This document shows positions 9,010 to 17,864 of a DNA stretch of 64,000 bases, piece by piece. The DNA is from CAIWHR01 sp963811685 (GTDB lineage Bacteria > Pseudomonadota > Gammaproteobacteria > Burkholderiales > Casimicrobiaceae), in contig CAWESK010000023.1 of assembly GCA_963811685.1 (NCBI GenBank), forward strand, positions 70,841-134,840. Reading direction: 5' to 3'. Positions within the stretch are counted from its first letter, which is position 1. Each line of letters opens with the position of its first letter. The notes beneath the pieces were generated by a model. It searched no databases. It worked only from the letters and a program-made list of their open reading frames with translations, and was not told the DNA's origin. The translations under genes were made by a program, and so were the position numbers.

Positions 9010-9109
9010 GCGGTATCGAGTGGTTGGGGATGGTTGGCGTCGCCGGAATGCCGGGGCAGCCCGCGGGGTGTCCGCCGGCCTCGGCACCCGGGGCCGCGAC
9101 AGGCGAATT

Positions 9110-10214
9110 TTACCCCAACCGGCCGGGTTTCCCCGGGGTCCGCTCAACCGCGATGGCAGCGCCCGTCGGCGCTCTCACGAAAGCCTGCGCCTCGAGCGCC
9201 CAATGCTTCTTGAGACCATACCAGAGGTCGGCCGCGAACATCACGTGCTCGTCCGGCCCCTCCGGCAACGGCTTACAGCGCGGACGGGTTGTCCGGAACG
9301 TACGCCTCGATCCACGCGCGCATCGCCGGGCTCTGCAGGAGATCGCGGGTCGCCGGTACGGTCACGTGCGCGTAATCGGCCGGGAGCCACGTGTTCCTCA
9401 CGACGGCGGTCCCGCTTGCGCGAAACGTCTTCAATTCGTCGAACGCGGGCCCGTCGAGCGCCCAGAGGTCGAAGGCGATCCGGTAGCCGACGAATTCGTC
9501 GACCGTGTCGGGAATCGTGCGGACGCGGTCGAGGACGATCCAGTGGTTCGGCAGCGCGAGCGCCCAGCCGCCGGTGCCGACGGTAGCGACGTAGCCGAGG
9601 CGAAAGCCCACGACCGGCCGCTTGCGGCCGGTGAGCGGATCGACGATCGTGGTCGCCGTCTCGAACTTCCCAGTCGCGGGGTTGAAGGGGTGGAGCTCCT
9701 TCGACCAATCGCCCGCGAGCTCGTGCAGCACCTTGACCGCCTGGATGCCTCCTTGGCTGTGGCCGACCATCGTCGGGCGCACGCCCTCGTGCTCGTAGCA
9801 CCAGGCGAGGAGGCCGGCGATGTCGGGCGCGCTTTCGTAAGGGCTGAGCGACCAGTCGTGCTCGTGGGGGGTGAGTATTCGCTCCTCCGGATAGCCCATG
9901 CCCACGAGGAAGGCGCCCAGCGACTCCATCGCGAGGTAGACCGGGTAGATGCCGCCGCGAATCAGGAAGATTCGCGGCGCCGGCGCCTTGGACAGCGTAT
10001 CCCGGACGTCTGCGGCGCTGATCTTCGCGGGATCGAGCGCGAGGATGCGGTCCTCGAGCGCGCGGTCCATCGGCACCGAACGCAGCATGCTGCCGGGTGT
10101 TGCCACCGGGGCGGGCGGCGCGACCGGGATGGTCGAGCAACCGCTGCCGACGGCGATCAACGCCGCGAGCAGGAGGGAAAGAACGGGAGAAAGAAAGGGG
10201 CGAAGAGGGTTCAT
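9110..10214 (-). CDS. alpha/beta-hydrolase lipoprotein, 3' end frameshifted
   Basis: Exported esterase/lipase-like protein. The N-terminus is a lipoprotein signal (LSLLLAALIAVGSGC, lipid-modified Cys). The nucleophile elbow is GHSQGG. The uninterrupted frame stops at 9273 after PDNPSAL. One base further on, the next frame continues PLPEGPDEHVMFAADLWYG and KKHW down to a stop at 9110. This matches the C-terminus of the paralogue at 11797-12726 (PLPDG, AADIW, KHW), so a +1 frame change at about 9272 was assumed. Its start overlaps the acyltransferase stop by 4 bp (ATGA). Likely substrate: an acyl ester made or exported by the neighbouring pathway. Confidence 0.75.
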
Positions 10215-11512
10215 GGGCCGGATGATGTTTGGAGCGTGCCGACGCCGTCTGTCAGCGCGGCGGCTATTCTATCGATGTCTTCAGGGGTATAGGCGGCGAT
10301 CCTGTAGGACAAGCCGAGATGGAGCGCTCCGCCGGCGGTCGTCGCGGCGACGATCAGCGGCGACGCCGGCCCCGTGGAGACGGCACGCAGGTACTCTTGG
10401 GGGGGCGTCCCCTCGCCGACCTCCGGCCACAGTGCGTCGACGTCGAGCGGCGTCAATCCGGCCCACGCGGGATAGTTCTTGGCATCGATATTGGCGCGCT
10501 GCGACGGCGAGAGCCGCGGCCACAGGAGCACCACGCCCGCCAGCGCGAGCAGCGTCTGCAGGTAGAGCTTGCGCCGGCGCACCCGCGAGGTCTGCTGGTG
10601 AATGTCGCAGGCGAGCTCGCGCAGCGTGATCCCCGCCGGCACCGGATGGGAGTACCGATACGAGCTCAGGAACTGGCCGAACGTGTCGTTGACGGGGGTC
10701 CCGAAATCGCGGCGGATGTTGACGATCGATGCGATGCCGATCTCGCGCCGCCGCTGCTGGTGGCGCGCGTCGCCGGCGATCGGCCCGATCGCCTGCATCA
10801 GGAGCGCGAGCATGAGATCGCCGCGGGTCACCCCCCACGCGCGCGCGGCGCGGGCCATCGCGTCGACGCCGGGCTTTTCGATCCGACTCGTGGCGAAGGC
10901 GATTGCGCGATCGTCGCCGCGCGGATAGCGCGGTCGAAGCGAGCGGCGCGCGCTGGCCATGGCCGCAGGAACCGCCGTCATCCCGGCGAGCACGTAACCG
11001 GCGTTGCGCCGGAGCACGGTCCCGTCCGTCGGCGGGTAGAGCGCCGGGATCCGCGCTCCGGCGCTCGCGTTCCTGTAGCGCGCGACGACGTCGGCGAGGA
11101 GCCCGACGATCGAATCGCCGCCGGCGACGACGTGGTCATACGCGACCCCGACATGGAACGACGCGCCGCCATCAACGGCGAAGAACCGGAACGGATCCGT
11201 GTGTCCTTCGGCGACGAAGCGCGTGTTGACGCCGCGCTCCATCGCCGCGCGCACCGCTTCGTGCGGGTCGGCGCCGCCCGCGAGGACCTCGAGCGGCACC
11301 GTCGTGGCGCCCCCCTTGTATTCGTAGCGTCGTCGTGCGGCGTCGAGCGCGTAGCCCCCAAGGCCGCGCGCCGCGAACAGCGCGTCGAGGTCGCGGGCGA
11401 GCCGTTGCGCGTCGAGCGCAACGTCGATGCGCACGACGTGCACGGCGTTGTACGGATGAAGCTCTCGCCAGCGCAGCATCGTCGCCTGGAAGATGTTGAG
11501 TCGGCCTTTCAT
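10211..11512 (-). CDS. condensation-domain/WS-DGAT-like acyltransferase
   Basis: Protein of 433 residues with the layout of the chloramphenicol acetyltransferase/condensation superfamily (NRPS condensation domains, PapA, wax-ester synthases). The active-site region is VAYDHVVAGGDSIVGLL at about 120, corresponding to HHxxxDG with His conserved and the first His replaced by Asp. A second conserved block is NIRRDFGTPVNDTFGQFLSS at about 270, matching the DFGxxxxN-type structural motif. A short hydrophobic stretch lies at about 320 (LALAGVVLLWP). It could move the finished acyl chain from the ACP to an alcohol or amine. It is coupled to the lipoprotein hydrolase gene by overlap. The exact acceptor is unknown. 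Confidence 0.7.
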   Translation of the reverse strand: MKGRLNIFQATMLRWRELHPYNAVHVVRIDVALDAQRLARDLDALFAARGLGGYALDAARRRYEYKGGATTVPLEVLAGGADPHEAVRAAMERGVNTRFVAEGHTDPFRFFAVDGGASFHVGVAYDHVVAGGDSIVGLLADVVARYRNASAGARIPALYPPTDGTVLRRNAGYVLAGMTAVPAAMASARRSLRPRYPRGDDRAIAFATSRIEKPGVDAMARAARAWGVTRGDLMLALLMQAIGPIAGDARHQQRRREIGIASIVNIRRDFGTPVNDTFGQFLSSYRYSHPVPAGITLRELACDIHQQTSRVRRRKLYLQTLLALAGVVLLWPRLSPSQRANIDAKNYPAWAGLTPLDVDALWPEVGEGTPPQEYLRAVSTGPASPLIVAATTAGGALHLGLSYRIAAYTPEDIDRIAAALTDGVGTLQTSSGP

Positions 11513-11521
11513 CGGCGATCC

Positions 11522-11800
11522 CTAGGGAGCCTCTGCATAAGTATGGCGGTCGCGACGAGTCGCTGTTCGGGATGGGATGCGCGAAGCAAGGCGAAGCGAA
11601 TGGTCGACCCCCTTCGCGAGGCTTGCGACAAAGCAGACCGCCCGAACAGCCCTCGTCCCTTCGGGCTGCAGCCCAAAGCGGCGTCTGCGTCGCCGGTCTC
11701 CTTGGTTCGTAGGCCGAGCTACGACCTGCGTCGCCCGTCTTGCATCCATCCGCTTTGGGCCGTGCAGCGCGATCGTCATACTTATGCAGAGGCTCCCTAG
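11522..11800. mobile_element. MITE-like non-autonomous element with 24-bp perfect inverted ends
   Basis: A 279-bp segment starts with CTAG plus GGAGCCTCTGCATAAGTATG (11522-11545) and ends with the exact reverse complement (11777-11800). The similarity of the arms continues for about nine more bases with two mismatches. CTAG at both outer ends could be a 4-bp target duplication, which is the target type of IS5-group elements. There is no transposase; the short open frames inside are low-complexity. This is most simply a MITE mobilised by an IS5-like transposase elsewhere in the genome. It separates the acyltransferase from the second hydrolase. Confidence 0.8.
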
Positions 11801-12726
11801 TGCGCAACGCGCTGCGTCTCGCGGCACCAGTGCTTCGCGATGCTGTGCCAGATGTCGGCCGCGTGCACGAGGTTCGTCGTGTCGACGCCGTCGGGCAGCG
11901 GCGCCGGAGCATCGGGACGATACGCATCGATCCATGCCCGCGTCACCGGATTCGCAGCGAGATGCTCCGTTCGCGGCAGGTCGACGTGCCGATACGACGC
12001 AGGCAGCGTCACGTTGCGGACATGCGCCGACCCTGTTGCGGCGTAGCGCGCGGAGCCGGGAAACGTGCCGGCGACCATGTCCCACTCGATCACGAACCCG
12101 GTGAACTCGTCGACGGTGTCGGGGATCTCGTGCAGCTTGCCGATCATCGTCCATTGCCCCAGCAGGACGCGCGGCAGCGTGCCGGTCGCGAGCGCGCACG
12201 CGTAGGGGACCTTGAGTCCGAGCGCGGGCCGTGCGCGGCCGGTCGCGGGATCGACGATGGAGTCGCGCGCCAACGGTTCGCCCGTTTGCGCGTCGACCAC
12301 CGTCACGTGGCTTGCGAACGCGCCGGCGAGCTCGTGCAGCGTGCGCACCGCCAGCATCCCGCCTCCGCTGTAGCCGATGAGGAGCGGCATCGTGCCGTCG
12401 CGCTCGTAGTGCCACGCGATCATCCCCGCAAGCGTCGCGCTGGAGACCATGCTCGAGTACGACCATTTGCCGTCGGCGGGATTGCGGATGCGGTCCGCCG
12501 GATAGCCCATTGCGACCAGGAAGCGCGCGAACGAATCCATCGTCACGACGTCGAGGCTTCCCGAGATCGCGATGACCCGTGGCGCCGCCGTTGGCGCCAG
12601 AACCTCGCGGATGTCACGCGGCGAAAGACGGTCGCAGTCGAGCGCCGCGGGCGATTCGGCGTGCACGGCCAGCGCGGCGAAGGCGAGCCACAGCGCGATG
12701 CCGGCGGACGTCGCTTTTCGGCGCAC
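11797..12726 (-). CDS. secreted alpha/beta hydrolase, paralogue of the lipoprotein at 9.1-10.2 kb
   Basis: Protein of 309 residues with a cleavable signal peptide (IALWLAFAALAVHAES) and no lipobox. The nucleophile elbow is GYSGGG. Several blocks are shared with the hydrolase at 9110-10214: DIREVL / DVRDTL, FLVAMGYP / FLVGMGYP, IPDTVDEF, and the C-terminal AADIW...KHW. The GTG at 12726 was chosen because it sits directly before the signal peptide and 7 bp after the upstream gene; the longer ATG reading overlaps the methyltransferase gene. The TAG stop lies in the outer CTAG of the MITE end. Confidence 0.75.
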   Translation of the reverse strand: MRRKATSAGIALWLAFAALAVHAESPAALDCDRLSPRDIREVLAPTAAPRVIAISGSLDVVTMDSFARFLVAMGYPADRIRNPADGKWSYSSMVSSATLAGMIAWHYERDGTMPLLIGYSGGGMLAVRTLHELAGAFASHVTVVDAQTGEPLARDSIVDPATGRARPALGLKVPYACALATGTLPRVLLGQWTMIGKLHEIPDTVDEFTGFVIEWDMVAGTFPGSARYAATGSAHVRNVTLPASYRHVDLPRTEHLAANPVTRAWIDAYRPDAPAPLPDGVDTTNLVHAADIWHSIAKHWCRETQRVAH

Positions 12727-12733
12727 GAGGCGG

Positions 12734-13333
12734 CTACGTCCCGTGCGCTCCGAAACGCGGCAGGAAGCGCCCCGTGCGCTCGATGTAGCGCGCGTAGGCA
12801 TCGCCATGGCTTTGCAGCAGATGGCGCTCCTCGTCGCGTGCCTTCCGGTTCATCAGCGCGATGTGGATAGCAGCGACTGCGAGCATCGGCCACGTCGGCA
12901 GCACGACGGCGGTCGATAGCATGAGCAGGATCGAGAACGCGTAGATCGGATGCCGGATGCGGCTGAACGGACCATCGGTGATGAGGGGCGGCTTGGTGTC
13001 GGGACTCACGTCCATCCGCCAGTCCTTGCCCATGCGTGCCCAGCAGCGCACGGTGAACGCGAGGCATCCGATGCCGACGGCGGCAGCGAGCCAGCGCAGC
13101 GCGGCGTACGCCGGACCGTCGAGTGCCGGGACCGCCCACGGCGCGTCGGTCGCCTGCACGGCGATCCACGGCAGCGCGATCCACAAGGTGACGAGCGGAA
13201 CCCACACGATCCAGGTGCCGCGCTCGGCGACGGCGTGACGCGCCTTGCGCTTCACGCGGACGATCTTGACGCCCACGCTGAACCAGTAGGCGGAAACGGT
13301 GGTCGCGAGCAGCAGCAGGGGGATATCCCGCAT
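12734..13333 (-). CDS. isoprenylcysteine carboxyl methyltransferase-like membrane protein
   Basis: Protein of 199 residues with about five membrane segments. The C-terminal half carries the ICMT/phospholipid N-methyltransferase signature: LITDGPFSRIRHPIYAFSIL followed by the Glu-containing tail KARDEERHLLQSHGDAYARY. These residues bind S-adenosylmethionine and the lipid. It is predicted to methylate a lipid or small lipophilic acceptor at the inner membrane. It is the first gene of the minus-strand run that leads into the acyl hydrolase/acyltransferase/fatty-acid genes, so its acceptor may be the product of that pathway; that link is inferred from position only. Confidence 0.8.
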   Translation of the reverse strand: MRDIPLLLLATTVSAYWFSVGVKIVRVKRKARHAVAERGTWIVWVPLVTLWIALPWIAVQATDAPWAVPALDGPAYAALRWLAAAVGIGCLAFTVRCWARMGKDWRMDVSPDTKPPLITDGPFSRIRHPIYAFSILLMLSTAVVLPTWPMLAVAAIHIALMNRKARDEERHLLQSHGDAYARYIERTGRFLPRFGAHGT

Positions 13334-13453
13334 GATTCCGGCGCGGCGGCGAGGCCGCGGAGTCTCGATGAACGGACCCGCGGCAGGCGGGCGCGTGGAT
13401 GCGCGCGCAACGGCTCCCGCGCACGCGAGATGTTCCAGTATATCGCTCCCGCC

Positions 13454-14770
13454 TCAGCCCGGCGAGCCTGTCGTCGTCGCCGCCGCCTGCACTGCTTGCT
13501 GCCGTGCCGCGGCGGCGCCCAGGCCGGCCCCGACCAGCGACCAGAACAGCAGCGCGCTCTGGCGCACGAAGAAATCGTCCGTCAGATTCTTGATGACCAC
13601 ACCCGCGACCAGCGCGAGGCCGGCCGCGCCGATTTCCGCGATGCCCGGGTCGGTGCTGCGGGCCACGCGCCGAAATGCGACGGCCACCTGGCCGATAAGC
13701 AGGATGAACGCGAGGAGACCCGGCACGCCGGTCTCGAGCGCCCGGTTGAGGAACATGTCGTGAGCATGCAACAGCATCGGATCGTTGAATTGCGCAAGAA
13801 ACGCTTGCCGCGACGAAAGCTTGCCGAGTCCGGAGCCGACCCACGGATGCTCGGCTATCCTGGCCGCCGCGAAGCGCCACAGTTCTCCGCGCGGATCATC
13901 GGACAGGAATTCCCAGACGTCGGTCCCCGGCGTGGCGAGCGCGATTCGCGATTCGGACGCCGTGAATACCTGGGCCAGCGCGAGCGCGGCTACCAGCGCG
14001 GCGACGGCCGGCATTGCGAACGCACGGAACCGCGAGTTCCAGTAACGCATGGAGAAGATCGCGAATATCGTGATCTCCGCCGCGGCCGCGAGCGCGAACG
14101 TGCGATTCAGCGTGAAGAATCCCGCCACGATGCAACCGGCCGCCATGATCAGCGCGCCTATCCGCGCCGCCGAGTGGGGCTTTGCGCGCAGCGCGAAGAG
14201 AAAGAACACCGGCAACACGGTGACGAGAAACGTCGACACCGTCCCCACGTCGCCGAAGGGCCCGAGATCGAACCACGGCTGGCCCGGTACGAGCAGCGCG
14301 AATCCGAGGACCAGCGCGACGAGGGTTACCACGACGAGCACCCGGCCCAGCCAGCGCGCACCGTCGTGGCGGCGAGCAAGCGTGTACCACGTCGCCCACG
14401 CACCGAACGAGTAGAGGACTTCGTAGCGATACTCGGTCAACGACAGGAAGCGATCGTGAGCGAAAGCGACGGAGACTCCCGCCAGCACCATCCATGCCGC
14501 CCATCCTGCAATGAGCGGCAGCTTCGGCATCTCGCGCCATCCGCCGGCGATAAATGTCAGCAGCGCCGCGATTCCCAGCGCACTCGAACGCACCGCGAGC
14601 AGATGGTGGAACGGCAGCGTGCCGACGAACAGGCACCCGAACACGAGCGCGCCCGACCACATCGAGCTCCGGGTCGGGGCAGCGGAGGCGGGCGCGGGCA
14701 TCGTCGGCGAATCGGGCGGGAACATCGGGGTCGACGCCGTCGCGCACGAAACTCGCCTTGGCATCGGCAT
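13454..14770 (-). CDS. O-antigen ligase/polymerase-like membrane protein
   Basis: Protein of about 438 residues with 10-12 membrane segments and one large periplasmic loop containing RGELWRFAAARIAEHPWVGSGLGK, which matches the Wzy_C/WaaL loop with its conserved Arg, His and Gly residues; LLHAHDMFLNRALETGVPG completes the motif. Such proteins transfer undecaprenyl-linked polysaccharide to lipid A core, or polymerise O-units. The start is the ATG at 14770 (a second ATG is at 14764). It is divergent from the glycosyltransferase at 14835, with 64 bp between them that must hold both promoters. Confidence 0.85.
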   Translation of the reverse strand: MPMPRRVSCATASTPMFPPDSPTMPAPASAAPTRSSMWSGALVFGCLFVGTLPFHHLLAVRSSALGIAALLTFIAGGWREMPKLPLIAGWAAWMVLAGVSVAFAHDRFLSLTEYRYEVLYSFGAWATWYTLARRHDGARWLGRVLVVVTLVALVLGFALLVPGQPWFDLGPFGDVGTVSTFLVTVLPVFFLFALRAKPHSAARIGALIMAAGCIVAGFFTLNRTFALAAAAEITIFAIFSMRYWNSRFRAFAMPAVAALVAALALAQVFTASESRIALATPGTDVWEFLSDDPRGELWRFAAARIAEHPWVGSGLGKLSSRQAFLAQFNDPMLLHAHDMFLNRALETGVPGLLAFILLIGQVAVAFRRVARSTDPGIAEIGAAGLALVAGVVIKNLTDDFFVRQSALLFWSLVGAGLGAAAARQQAVQAAATTTGSPG

Positions 14771-14834
14771 GATACCCGACGCAAGCCGGATTTGACGCCC
14801 GTCGCCTGCGCGTGCCAAAGTCAATCGATCCGAC

Positions 14835-16013
14835 ATGCCTTCCTCGCGGGCTGGCAGCGCGATACGCGGAGTGCCGATGCCGGCGCAGAGAATCCTTTTT
14901 TTTGTCGACACGCTGGAACTCGGCGGTCTGTCGTATGTCGTGCTCGCGTTGCTCGCTGCGATGCGCGCGCGCGGCATCACCGTCGGCCTCGGTGTCCTGG
15001 AGGGGATCGTGGAGCAGCCGGTGCCCGACGGCGCCTGGGTTCGCGTGCATCCCGCCACGCGAGCCAAGCATCCGCGCGGACACGCGCGATTCCGGCGCGC
15101 GGCCACCGAGTTCGCGCGGAAGACGATCGCCGAATTCGAAGCGTCGTTCGGGCCGGCGGATCTGGTCGTGGCGGCAGGCGAGCTCGCCATCCGCTGCCTT
15201 CCCGCGACGGGAACGGCGCGCCTCATCGCGAGCTCGCATTCATCCCAGCTGCAGGCGCCGAAGCATCGCGGCTGGATCGGGCGCGCACGGCTTGCCTTCA
15301 AGCGAATGCGCCGGGGCGCTCGCTTGCGCCGACTGTTGAACGACCGCCACGTCCATGTCGTGTCGCACGGGCTCGCCGCGGAGCTGACCGGCGAATTGCA
15401 CGTCCGGCCTGCGTCGCTGCACGTGATCCACAATCCCTTCGACATTGCCGCGATCCGGGCTCTCGCGTCTTCGAGCACCCCGCAAAGCTCTGCGCAGCGA
15501 CTGCCCTTCGTCGTCGGCGTCGGGCATTTCGTGCGCAGAAAGCGTTTTGACCGGCTGATCGATGCCTTCGCGCAAAGCGGCGTCGACGGCGACCTCGTGC
15601 TGGTGGGCCAGGGGCCCGAGGAAGCAGCGCTGCGCGCGCGCGCCGACGATCGTGGCATCGGGCAACGCTTTCGCATCGTGCCGTTCCACGCGAATCACCA
15701 TGCGCTCGTGCGCAACGCGCGCCTGCTGGTGCTGACCTCGGACAGCGAAGGCCTGGCGAACGTGCTGGTCGAGTCGCTGATCGTCGGCGTGCCGGCGCTT
15801 GCCACCGACTGCCCGCATGGCCCGCGCGATATCCTCGGCCCGCTGGACGAGCGCGCGCTGGTGCCTATGTCCCGGCTCGATCTATTGCCCGTCAGGCTCC
15901 GCGAGCTGACGCGCGATCCCTATCCGATACCGGAGGCGCTCGTCCAGCGTTTTGCGCTCGATCGCATTGTCGACCAGTATCTTGCGCTGGCGGAGCTGTT
16001 TCCCCGCCCGTAG
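14835..16013 (+). CDS. glycosyltransferase family 4
   Basis: Protein of 392 residues (378 if the ATG at 14877, just before PAQRILFFVDTLELGG, is used). The N-terminal Rossmann domain has the LELGGLSYVV acceptor loop typical of GT4. The C-terminal domain has VGVGHFVRRKRFDRLIDAF, LVGQGPEEAAL and the nucleotide-sugar-binding E-x7-E region SDSEGLANVLVESLIVGVP. Similar proteins extend LPS core or O-antigen with retention of configuration. It is the only plus-strand gene in the polysaccharide cluster and ends tail to tail with the amidotransferase at 16023. Confidence 0.88.
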   Translation: MPSSRAGSAIRGVPMPAQRILFFVDTLELGGLSYVVLALLAAMRARGITVGLGVLEGIVEQPVPDGAWVRVHPATRAKHPRGHARFRRAATEFARKTIAEFEASFGPADLVVAAGELAIRCLPATGTARLIASSHSSQLQAPKHRGWIGRARLAFKRMRRGARLRRLLNDRHVHVVSHGLAAELTGELHVRPASLHVIHNPFDIAAIRALASSSTPQSSAQRLPFVVGVGHFVRRKRFDRLIDAFAQSGVDGDLVLVGQGPEEAALRARADDRGIGQRFRIVPFHANHHALVRNARLLVLTSDSEGLANVLVESLIVGVPALATDCPHGPRDILGPLDERALVPMSRLDLLPVRLRELTRDPYPIPEALVQRFALDRIVDQYLALAELFPRP

Positions 16014-16021
16014 CGGCGGGG
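16002..16021. terminator. hairpin between convergent genes
   Basis: Perfect 7-bp inverted repeat CCCCGCC / GGCGGGG with a 6-base loop. It spans the stop codon of the plus-strand glycosyltransferase and ends 2 bp before the stop of the minus-strand amidotransferase gene. The position between converging genes fits a bidirectional terminator, but there is no U tract on either side. Confidence 0.35.
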
Positions 16022-16022
16022 T

Positions 16023-17862
16023 TCAGCCGGCGTCGTCCTGCGCCGCGAGCGCGGCGAGCTGCGTCAGCGATTCGTCGAGCAGGATGAGCTGCAGCACCTG
16101 CTCGGCGAATCCAGGTCTTCGGCTCCTCCAGGTAGCGACGAACCGGTCGATTCGCGAAGCATCGAGCAGGCCGCTCGACAGCTTCGCGAGCCGGCCGCCC
16201 ATTCCCGGAATTCGTGGCGCCAGATCGCTCTCGAGCCAGCCGGCGAGCGGCGGATTGAAGCCGCGCTTCTTGCGCGCGAAGGGATCGAGATCGCCGAGCG
16301 CCGTCATTGCCGGCGCCAGCAGCCTGCGTGGCGGCGTCGTGAACCGCGCGGCGTCCGGAAGCGCCACCACGGCGCCGACGAAGCGATGATCGAGCAATGG
16401 CGCGCGCATCTCGAGGCCGTGCGCCATCGTGCAGAGATCGGCCTTGCGCAGTATGTAGTCGGGAAGGTAGTTGAGCCGGTCGATCTCGAGCAGCGCGGCT
16501 GAGCGTGGTCGCCGCGCTGTCTGGCATCCGCCAATAATGCGCGGGCGGCGCAGCCTCCGGTGCGAAGAACGCGCGCTCTCCGGGCGTGAAGCCCGAGAAC
16601 CGCAGCGCGTAAGCCGCGCGCCAGTCGAGCCGAAGCTCCTCCCGCACGCGCTGCCACCCGCTGCCGCCGATGCCCGCCGGCGCGCGCATGCCGGGCAGCA
16701 CCATGCCGCGCCGCCAGCGGGTGCGCAGGTGTTTCGCATAGCGCTTGTAGCCGCCGAAGAGCTCATCGCCGCCATCGCCGCCCAGCACGACCTTGACGTG
16801 GCGCGTCGTCTCGCGCGCGAGATACCACGTCGGAACGGACGACGGGTCGGCAAACGGCTCGTCGAGATCGGCGACGAGGCGCGCAAAGTCATCGGCAATG
16901 CGCGTGGGAATCGTGACCGCGAGGTTGGGGAAACCGAGCCGATCGGCAGCCGCACGCGCGAGCGCGGATTCGTCGAACGGCGTATCGGGAAAGGCGGCGG
17001 TGAAGCTCTGCAGGCGGTTGAATCCCATCGCCGCGAGCCGGCAGGCGATGGCGGAGGAATCGACGCCCGACGACAGGAAGAGTCCGAGCGGACGGTCCGC
17101 GACCGTGCGCATCCGGATCGCCGCATCGAGCGTCGGCAGCCACGCCTCGGTGGAAGGTTCCGGCCGCCAGTATTCGCGCGCTTCGAGCGTGCCGCGCGCG
17201 AGGTCGTAGCGGAGCCAGTGCGCGGGCGGGAGCCGGCGGATGTTGTCGAAAATCGTGCGCGGCGCCGGAATGGTCCGATGCGCGAGATACGCGTCGATGC
17301 CTTCGGCGGAAAATGCGCGCGCCTCTCGCGGCAGCCACGGCAGCAGCGCGCGCGTGGTCGACGCGAAAGCGAAGCCGTCGTCGCCATGCGCATAGACGAC
17401 GGGCTTGAGGCCGAGCCGGTCGCGGATGACGTAGACGGCGCGCCGGCGCAGATCGAGAATCGCGATCGCGAACATGCCGCGGAGCCGCGAGACGAAGTCG
17501 ATGCCCCAGTGCTCGTAGGCGTGCAGGATGAATTCGGTATCGGAACGCGTGCGAAAGACATAGCCCGCCGCCTTCAACGCTTCGGCATCGGCGGACCAGT
17601 CGTAGACTTCCCCGTTGTACGAGATCCAGACGTCGCCCGCAGCGTTCTCCATCGGCTGGTCGGCTTCGGGCCGCGGATCGATGATCGACAGCCGCGTGTG
17701 CAGGAGCGCATTGGGCGCCGCCGCGGTCGTCGGCTGCAGCTCTCCCGACCAGAAGCGCACGTGCTCGGCATCCGGGCCGCGCTGGCGCAGCGCCGCCATC
17801 ATCCGTTGCGTCTGCGCGGGCGACATGACCCGCTTGCCGAAGTAGCCCGCGATTCCGCACAT
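16023..17862 (-). CDS. asparagine-synthetase-like amidotransferase 1 (one frame change)
   Basis: Glutamine-dependent amidotransferase of about 612 residues. The N-terminal class II glutaminase domain starts with MCGIAGYFG (Cys2 nucleophile) and has ISYNGEVYDW and the RSDTEF block. The synthetase domain has the ATP-pyrophosphatase loop LSSGVDSSAIA and GGDGGDELFGGYKRY. A +1 frame change at about 16495 splits the gene after DSAATTLS; the remainder continues in the next frame as ALLEIDRLNYLPDYILRKAD and RKKRGFNPPLAGWL. It lies 2 bp after a GT4 gene. AsnB-like enzymes of this kind in polysaccharide loci probably amidate a sugar acid rather than make free asparagine. Confidence 0.85.
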
Positions 17863-17864
17863 GA

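Noticed and set aside
11522..11800. Complete insertion sequence
   Set aside because: No transposase can be encoded in 279 bp; only the ends are conserved, so it was called MITE-like.
12950..15550. Plus-strand open frame of 866 codons
   Set aside because: Crosses the methyltransferase, ligase and GT4 genes in another frame; composition typical of shadow sequence.
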